In this document: positions 1 through 6,076 of the stretch, piece by piece
How positions within the stretch are numbered: the stretch's first letter is position 1
How the letters are laid out: the number at the start of each line of letters is the position of its first letter
DNA from: an uncultured Verrucomicrobiota bacterium
Lineage (GTDB): Bacteria; Verrucomicrobiota; Kiritimatiellia; RFP12; UBA1067
DNA length: 6,076 bases
Assembly: GCA_947305585.1 (NCBI GenBank)
Contig: CAMZDY010000065.1
Span: 1 to 6,076, forward strand
Reading direction: 5' to 3'
The notes under the pieces: generated by a model
What the model was told of the DNA's origin: nothing
Databases searched by the model: none
Seen by the model: the letters and a program-made list of their open reading frames with translations, nothing else
Program-made: the position numbers and the translations under genes

Positions 1-121
1 CGAAGGTCATTTCGGTCTGTTCTTTGAAGCGCGAACCGGGAACCTTGCACTGGGGACAGAATTCCGGAGGCGTCTCGCCTTCATAAATATACCCGCAGAC
101 GGGGCAAACCCATTTCTTCAT
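1..121 (-). CDS. Rubredoxin-like (rubrerythrin-type) iron-binding domain protein, N-terminal part only
   Basis: The first 40 residues are visible and the gene runs off the left edge. The protein opens with MKKWVCPVCGYIYEGE, followed by PPEFCPQCKVPGSRF. Two CxxC knuckles (C6/C9 and C22/C25) would bind one iron as Fe(SCys)4. The gap between the knuckles is only 12 residues, which is the short form found in rubrerythrin C-termini and in rubredoxin-like add-on domains, not the roughly 30-residue gap of classical rubredoxin. Such domains pass electrons in peroxide or oxygen detoxification and other redox reactions in the cytoplasm. The ATG at 121 is supported by an AAGGAG ribosome-binding site at 129-134, seven bases upstream, and by a promoter at 154-182. 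The partner reaction cannot be told because the rest is missing: it may be a stand-alone small protein or the start of a larger fusion such as a flavin reductase. Confidence 0.8.
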   Translation of the reverse strand, partial: MKKWVCPVCGYIYEGETPPEFCPQCKVPGSRFKEQTEMTF

Positions 122-153
122 GTGTGTTCTCCTTTTTGGTTTGGTTTAATGAC

Positions 154-182
154 AGTATATCAAAAATCGGCCGCGAAGTCAA
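154..182 (-). promoter_or_regulatory. Sigma-70-type promoter with extended -10 for the rubredoxin-like gene
   Basis: Read on the minus strand, there is a -35 box TTGACT (182-177), a 17-base spacer and a -10 box TATACT (159-154). Each box differs from the consensus at one base. A TG pair at 162-161, one base before the -10 box, makes it an extended -10. Transcription would start near 147, giving a leader of about 25 bases that carries the AAGGAG site. The -35 box begins five bases past the stop codon of the upstream kinase gene, so the rubredoxin-like gene probably has its own start of transcription in addition to any read-through. Confidence 0.75.
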
Positions 183-186
183 GCAT

Positions 187-1320
187 TTAGTCTTGGCGAA
201 CATCGGATCCGGCGGCGGACAGATCCACGAAGTTGGTCACGGTGTGGACCACTTCCACGTAATTGGTGGCCGCCACCTGGCGCACGGTAACGACCGGCGC
301 CTGCACCGCCGGCTGCGGACGGAGCTGCCGGCCCTGGAGCCAGCCGCAGATCCATCCGCCACCCGCGAAAACCGACAGCGCCACGACCGTCTGCAAGACG
401 CCCAGCACGGCCTTGCGCCAACGCGCGAACCGGCGCGATGCCCGGCGGCGTCGCGGCTTGACCTTGACCTTCATGCCGCTCGCGGCGTCGCGGCAGAGTT
501 TGATCACCTCGATCGCGCTCTTGGGACGGTTCTCGCAATCGGTGGCGCACATGACGGAGACGACCCGCGCCACCGCCTCGGGCACGTCCGGCCGCACCTT
601 GCGCACGGACGGCAACTCCTCGCCCTTGAGCGACTTGGCCATCAGCTCCACCACGGACGAATCGCCGTGGGGACGCTCGCCCGTGAGCATTTCGTAGAAG
701 ACGACTCCGAGCGAATAGATGTCGGCGCGGACGTCAACCCGGCGGGAATCGAGCATCTGCTCGGGCGCCATGTAGGCGGGCGTGCCGATGATCACGCCGG
801 TGGCGGTGAAGGTGGTGGTCTTGCCCGCATCGCCCGAAAACTTGGCGATGCCGAGGTCGGCGAGGTGCGGCACGCCCTCGGCGTCGAACATGATGTTGTC
901 GGGCTTGATGTCGCGATGGATTACACCCGCCGCGTGGGCGCGCTCCAGGGCGGAGGCGATCTGCACCACGATGGCGATGGCTTCGTTCACCTTGTAGCGT
1001 CCCTTGGCCTTGAGCCGTCCGGCCACGTTGCCGCCGGCCATGTAGTCCATGATGAGCCAGCAGAAGCCGGAATCGGGATCTTCGCCCACGTCGTGCACGG
1101 CGATGAGGTTGCGATGGCGCACTTTCATGGCGAATTCGGCCTCGCGGGCGAAGCGTTTGCGCCACTCGTGCTCGTCTTCGCCCTTGGGGGGCGTCATGAG
1201 CTTGAGCGCATAGGCCGCGCCGCTCAAAGGATCGCGGATGAGATACACCGCGCCCATGCCGCCCTGCCCCAGGAGCCGCTCCACCGTGTAGTCGCCGAAT
1301 CTACTTCCGATCTCCAGCAT
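187..1320 (-). CDS. PknB-type transmembrane serine/threonine protein kinase with a short outer tail
   Basis: This is a 377-residue Hanks-type kinase that transfers phosphate from ATP to Ser/Thr on protein targets. The catalytic domain covers about residues 10-278 and looks active: glycine loop GQGGMG 18-23, ATP-anchoring K40, likely helix-C glutamate E60, HRDIKPDN 135-142, metal-binding D155 (as DLG, not DFG), APE 185-187, D200 and R265. The activation loop is rich in threonine (168-174), the usual autophosphorylation region. A very basic stretch (289-303, including RRRR) precedes one membrane segment at about 304-328, so the kinase is cytoplasmic and a tail of about 50 residues is outside. 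That tail contains TNYVEVVHTVTNFVD (352-366), which is also found in the neighbouring kinase. There are no PASTA or LRR repeats. The ATG lies three bases after the stop of the upstream kinase, with AGGAG at 1328-1332 inside that gene's end, which implies co-transcription and coupled translation. The domain is a close paralogue of the upstream kinase. The substrate is unknown. Confidence 0.95.
   Translation of the reverse strand: MLEIGSRFGDYTVERLLGQGGMGAVYLIRDPLSGAAYALKLMTPPKGEDEHEWRKRFAREAEFAMKVRHRNLIAVHDVGEDPDSGFCWLIMDYMAGGNVAGRLKAKGRYKVNEAIAIVVQIASALERAHAAGVIHRDIKPDNIMFDAEGVPHLADLGIAKFSGDAGKTTTFTATGVIIGTPAYMAPEQMLDSRRVDVRADIYSLGVVFYEMLTGERPHGDSSVVELMAKSLKGEELPSVRKVRPDVPEAVARVVSVMCATDCENRPKSAIEVIKLCRDAASGMKVKVKPRRRRASRRFARWRKAVLGVLQTVVALSVFAGGGWICGWLQGRQLRPQPAVQAPVVTVRQVAATNYVEVVHTVTNFVDLSAAGSDVRQD
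337..411 (-). other. Predicted transmembrane helix and short outer tail boundary of the 377-residue kinase
   Basis: Codons for residues 304-328 encode a hydrophobic stretch (AVLGVLQTVVALSVFAGGG and onward) directly after an arginine-rich segment. By the positive-inside rule the N-terminal kinase is cytoplasmic and the C-terminal tail is periplasmic or extracellular. Confidence 0.75.
881..918. repeat. 38-base exact direct repeat, copy 1 (partner 2645-2682)
   Basis: The 38 bases match 2645-2682 exactly and in the same orientation. They encode the catalytic-loop region HRDIKPDNIMFDA in both kinases. A second exact match of 32 bases pairs 935-966 with 2699-2730. The repeats reflect gene duplication under strong constraint, and also offer a site for recombination or gene conversion between the two kinase genes. 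Confidence 0.85.
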
Positions 1321-1323
1321 GGT

Positions 1324-3084
1324 CTATCTCCTGGGTTCGCCCCCCCAAACGCCGATACGCCGCCCACGTCGGTCGCGAACGGTGCCGTCAATATCCACAT
1401 AGAAAAGTTTATGCCTGCGGCTAACCACGATTTCCGCGTTCTTCGAACACCCTTTGAACGCATCCATGCCAATACTCCTAACCGAATCGGGGATGGACAA
1501 TACTTCCAGTGACCTGCACCCTGCAAATGCGCGCGCTCCAATAGTCCTGACCGTATTCGGTAAATAGATGGCTTGCAGTGACGAGCAATTCTCAAACGCC
1601 GAGTTGCCCACCTCAACAAGACCCGGTTGTATCGTTATCCGCTTCAACTTTCGGCAATTTTGGAGCGCACCAGCGGCTAGGTTGCGGACACTTGGAAGCG
1701 TTAAATCTTTCACCCAGCTCCGACCAGAACCAACGGTAATCAATGTCACTTTGTCGTTACTCTCCAGCATGCACAACTCCACGCGATCGGATGTATACCT
1801 AGAATAATAATAAGGACCTTTAGGCGTACTTTCTTCCACACCTTCGATTGACTGCGGGGGTGGCGGCACTTCCAACGTCTGTTTCGGCATGGTTGGCCGG
1901 GGCTTAGGCTGGAGTTTCGGAGGAGGCGGTGGTGGCGGCGGCGCTTCCGGCTTGGGCGGTTCCGGTCGAGGAGCCGTTTCTTCGCGTCGTAGCCAGTTCA
2001 CTACGTTAGTTACGTGCACCACCTGATCCACCCAGTTGGTCTTGAAAATCACGATGGGATCGGGCGGCGCGAGATCCGCCGGATCCGGCGTCATACCTAC
2101 GCGCCGCCCCCACAGGAACGACAGCGCAAAAGCGAGCACCGCCGCGCCCAGTCCCGCGAACGTGACCAGCGCGGGTTTCCACCACGCCTTCCAATCGAGT
2201 TTCCGCCGTCCTTCGCCGCCGCGCTTCAGATTGACGCTCCCCAAAGCCGACCGGCACCGCCAGGAAACCTCCTTGGCGCTCTGGATGCGCGCATCCCGCT
2301 TGGGGGCGCACATCCGGGCGATCACTTCGGCCATTTCCGCCGGCACGTCGTCGCGCACGGTGCGGATGTCGGGGATGGGCTCGCCGTGGATGGCCTTGGC
2401 CATCAGCTCCACCATGGTGGCGTCGGCGTTGGGCCGCCTGCCCGCGAGCATCTCCCAGAAGACGATGCCCAGGGAATAGATGTCGGCGCGGGCATCGACG
2501 TGGCGCGAGTCCATGACCTGCTCGGGCGCCATGTAGGCAGGCGTGCCGATCATCACGCCGGTGGTGGTGACGCCGGGATCGGTCTTGGCGCCGTCGTCCG
2601 CGAACTTGGCGATGCCGAGGTCCATGAGATGCGGCACCCCCGCCGCGTCGAACATGATGTTGTCGGGCTTGATGTCGCGATGCACCACTCCCGCCGCATG
2701 GGCGCGCTCCAGGGCGGAGGCGATCTGCACGATGATGCCGGTGGCTTCGCGCAGGGAGAGCCGGCCTTCCAGCTTGATGCGCTCGGACACGCTTCCGCCG
2801 TCCAGATAATCCATCAGGATGTAGCAGAGGTGCGTTTCGGGATCTTCGCCCACGTCGTACACCGCGATCAGATTGCGGTGGCGCACCTTCATGGAAATTT
2901 CGGCTTCGCGGGCGAACCGGGCCCGGAACTCCTGTTCCTCCTCGCCCTTCGGCGGCGTCATGATCTTGGCGGCGTAGCGGGCGCCGCTCACCGGCTCGCG
3001 GATGAGAAACACCGCGCCCATGCCGCCCTGCCCGAGCATTTCCTCCACCAGATAGTCGCCGAACTTGTCGCCGGGTTTCAGCAT
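1324..3084 (-). CDS. Receptor-like Ser/Thr protein kinase: PknB-type kinase, one membrane helix, proline-rich stalk, BspA-type LRR domain
   Basis: This is a 586-residue fusion protein. Kinase domain (about 10-280): GQGGMG 18-23, K40, E60, HRDIKPDN 135-142, DLG 155-157 in place of DFG, APE 186-188, D201 and R266, so all catalytic residues are present. The threonine-rich activation loop is 168-175. A membrane helix lies at about 305-325 after a basic, tryptophan-rich segment. Outside come TNWVDQVVHVTNVVNWL (349-365), a proline-rich stalk (about 371-411, with eight prolines in a row at 382-389), and about four 23-residue repeats (460-549) of the form L-x-x-I-x-I-P-x-x-V-x-x-I-G-x-x-A-F-x-x-C, the BspA/LRR_5 pattern. 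A basic tail of about 37 residues ends the protein. BspA-type LRRs commonly bind proteins or surfaces, so a sensor role is inferred; no ligand can be named. The ATG at 3084 has AGGAG at 3090-3094 and lies 13 bases after the uvrA stop. The outer part is much poorer in GC than the kinase part. Confidence 0.95.
   Translation of the reverse strand: MLKPGDKFGDYLVEEMLGQGGMGAVFLIREPVSGARYAAKIMTPPKGEEEQEFRARFAREAEISMKVRHRNLIAVYDVGEDPETHLCYILMDYLDGGSVSERIKLEGRLSLREATGIIVQIASALERAHAAGVVHRDIKPDNIMFDAAGVPHLMDLGIAKFADDGAKTDPGVTTTGVMIGTPAYMAPEQVMDSRHVDARADIYSLGIVFWEMLAGRRPNADATMVELMAKAIHGEPIPDIRTVRDDVPAEMAEVIARMCAPKRDARIQSAKEVSWRCRSALGSVNLKRGGEGRRKLDWKAWWKPALVTFAGLGAAVLAFALSFLWGRRVGMTPDPADLAPPDPIVIFKTNWVDQVVHVTNVVNWLRREETAPRPEPPKPEAPPPPPPPPKLQPKPRPTMPKQTLEVPPPPQSIEGVEESTPKGPYYYSRYTSDRVELCMLESNDKVTLITVGSGRSWVKDLTLPSVRNLAAGALQNCRKLKRITIQPGLVEVGNSAFENCSSLQAIYLPNTVRTIGARAFAGCRSLEVLSIPDSVRSIGMDAFKGCSKNAEIVVSRRHKLFYVDIDGTVRDRRGRRIGVWGGEPRR
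1438..1707 (-). repeat. Tandem BspA-type (LRR_5) leucine-rich repeats within the 586-residue kinase
   Basis: Residues 460-549 form four units of about 23 residues. The unit ends are AGALQNCRKLK, NSAFENCSSLQ, ARAFAGCRSLE and MDAFKGCSKN. The middle units carry IYLPNTVRTIG and LSIPDSVRSIG. The A-F-x-x-C-x-x-L step and the I-P-x-x-V-x-x-I-G step are the BspA signature. The first unit is degenerate (AGAL in place of AxAF) and the last lacks its closing leucine, which is usual for end caps. Confidence 0.85.
1852..1974 (-). other. Proline-rich stalk between membrane helix and LRR domain
   Basis: Residues 371-411 are mostly proline with lysine, arginine and glutamate, including eight consecutive prolines (382-389) and PPPP at 407-410. 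Such stalks are extended and stiff, and can carry an outer domain away from the membrane. The DNA here is C/G-rich and repetitive, so it is a likely place for length change by slippage. Confidence 0.75.
2110..2172 (-). other. Predicted transmembrane helix of the 586-residue kinase
   Basis: Residues 305-325 are hydrophobic (ALVTFAGLGAAVLAFALSFLW) and flanked by basic residues on the inner side (GRRKLDWKAWWK). This places the kinase domain in the cytoplasm and the proline stalk and LRRs outside. Confidence 0.8.
2645..2682. repeat. 38-base exact direct repeat, copy 2 (partner 881-918)
   Basis: This is the partner of 881-918 in the upstream kinase gene, in the same reading frame and at the same place in the protein (catalytic loop). 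Crossing over between the copies would delete about 1.76 kb and leave one hybrid kinase gene that keeps the short outer tail. Confidence 0.85.
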
Positions 3085-3097
3085 GGCAACTCCTCGC

Positions 3098-5830
<2,733 letters not shown>

Positions 5831-5854
5831 CCGGGCGTTGACGATCCTGATCAG
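5831..5854 (-). other. uvrA: Probable N-terminal extension of uvrA with non-standard start (CTG at 5854-5852)
   Basis: Eight in-frame codons, CTG ATC AGG ATC GTC AAC GCC CGG, precede the first ATG and give the conserved first strand of UvrA. Tracing the frame upstream to a TGA inside rho, I find no ATG, GTG or TTG, so only CTG or ATC could start the full protein. An AAGAAGG purine run (5870-5864) lies nine bases before the CTG. The ATG at 5830 has no well-placed ribosome-binding site. The CTG begins one base after the rho stop, so coupled translation is plausible. Confidence 0.6.
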
Positions 5855-5855
5855 A

Positions 5856-6076
5856 CTAGAACGCCTTCTTGAGATCGATGGCCAGGATGAACTCCGGATT
5901 CGACTTGGTCTTCTTGAGACTGTTCAAGACCGACTTCATGGCCGATTCGGGGCCGGCGTCGCTCAGGATGCGGCGCATGGCCCACGTCTTCTCCAGCTCC
6001 ATCGGATCGAGGAGGAGATCCTCCTTGCGCGTGCCGGACTTGTCGATGTCGATGGCGGGGAAGATGCGCTTGTCGG
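5856..6076 (-). CDS. rho: Transcription termination factor Rho, C-terminal 72 residues
   Basis: The gene enters from the right edge and ends at TAG 5858-5856. The translated end starts DKRIFPAIDIDKSGTRKEDL and continues through DPMELEKTWAMRRIL, MKSVLNSLKKTKSNPEF and ILAIDLKKAF. This matches the Rho C-terminus, where E. coli has KRVFPAIDYNRSGTRKEELL followed by an LRKI helix and a KTKTN stretch. The segment includes the R-loop end of the hexameric ATPase core (SGTRKE) that contacts RNA in the central channel. Rho loads on untranslated RNA and stops RNA polymerase. Only the end is visible, so RNA-binding and Walker regions cannot be checked. The uvrA coding sequence begins immediately after the stop. 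Confidence 0.93.
   Translation of the reverse strand, partial: DKRIFPAIDIDKSGTRKEDLLLDPMELEKTWAMRRILSDAGPESAMKSVLNSLKKTKSNPEFILAIDLKKAF

Noticed and set aside
160..176. Possible intrinsic terminator: CGGCCG followed by a run of T (minus strand) after the small kinase
   Set aside because: The six-base palindrome has no room for a loop and the stem cannot be extended. The same bases form the spacer of a good promoter.
124..1512. A 462-codon plus-strand open frame across the small kinase gene
   Set aside because: It is the antisense shadow of the kinase; the composition is His/Gly/Ala-rich with no domain, and the same shadow appears opposite the paralogous kinase (2014-3117).
1224..1619. 131-codon minus-strand frame spanning the junction of the two kinase genes
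   Set aside because: It overlaps both kinases in a different frame and has no similarity to known domains; the kinase frames explain the DNA fully.
1852..1974. Proline-rich segment as a sign of a frameshift or sequencing artefact
   Set aside because: The frame continues through it into clear LRR repeats, and proline stalks after a membrane helix are common in bacterial receptor proteins.
5831..5858. Rho and UvrA as a fused or frameshifted single protein
   Set aside because: The rho frame ends cleanly at TAG 5858-5856 at the expected C-terminal length and uvrA is in a different frame, so two separate proteins are the simpler reading.

Overview
All convincing genes in this window lie on the minus strand and are tightly packed. 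In transcription order (right to left) they are: the 3' end of rho, uvrA, two tandem PknB-type Ser/Thr kinase genes, and the 5' end of a small rubredoxin-like gene. No stretch over 300 bases lacks a gene. There is no tRNA, rRNA, CRISPR array, insertion sequence or integrase.

Host: the DNA is GC-rich. PknB-type receptor kinases, a BspA-type leucine-rich repeat domain and a complete UvrA/Rho set together suggest a Gram-negative bacterium of the Planctomycetes-Verrucomicrobia-Lentisphaerae-Kiritimatiellota kind. This is an inference from gene style, not a sequence match, and I hold it with low to moderate confidence.

Layout: 6076-5856 encodes the last 72 residues of transcription termination factor Rho. 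uvrA follows with essentially no gap (5830-3098 from its first ATG). Conserved N-terminal residues are encoded upstream of that ATG, back to a CTG one base after the rho stop. Thirteen bases after uvrA comes a 586-residue membrane kinase (3084-1324) whose outer part is a proline-rich stalk and a BspA-type LRR domain. Three bases later is a paralogous 377-residue kinase (1320-187) with a short outer tail. A well-formed sigma-70-type promoter sits just past this kinase's stop and starts a new unit, the rubredoxin-like gene (121 to the window edge).

How it fits together: spacings of 1 to 13 bases suggest that rho, uvrA and both kinases are co-transcribed. Rho terminates transcription and UvrA recognises DNA damage; both act in the cytoplasm. 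The kinases look like transmembrane sensors with cytoplasmic catalytic domains. No functional link between the kinases and UvrA/Rho is shown by the sequence. The most unusual parts are the kinase-LRR fusion, whose LRR part is about 50% GC in much richer DNA; a short TN-x-V / VVH / TN-x-V motif shared by the otherwise unrelated outer parts of the two kinases; and the uvrA start.
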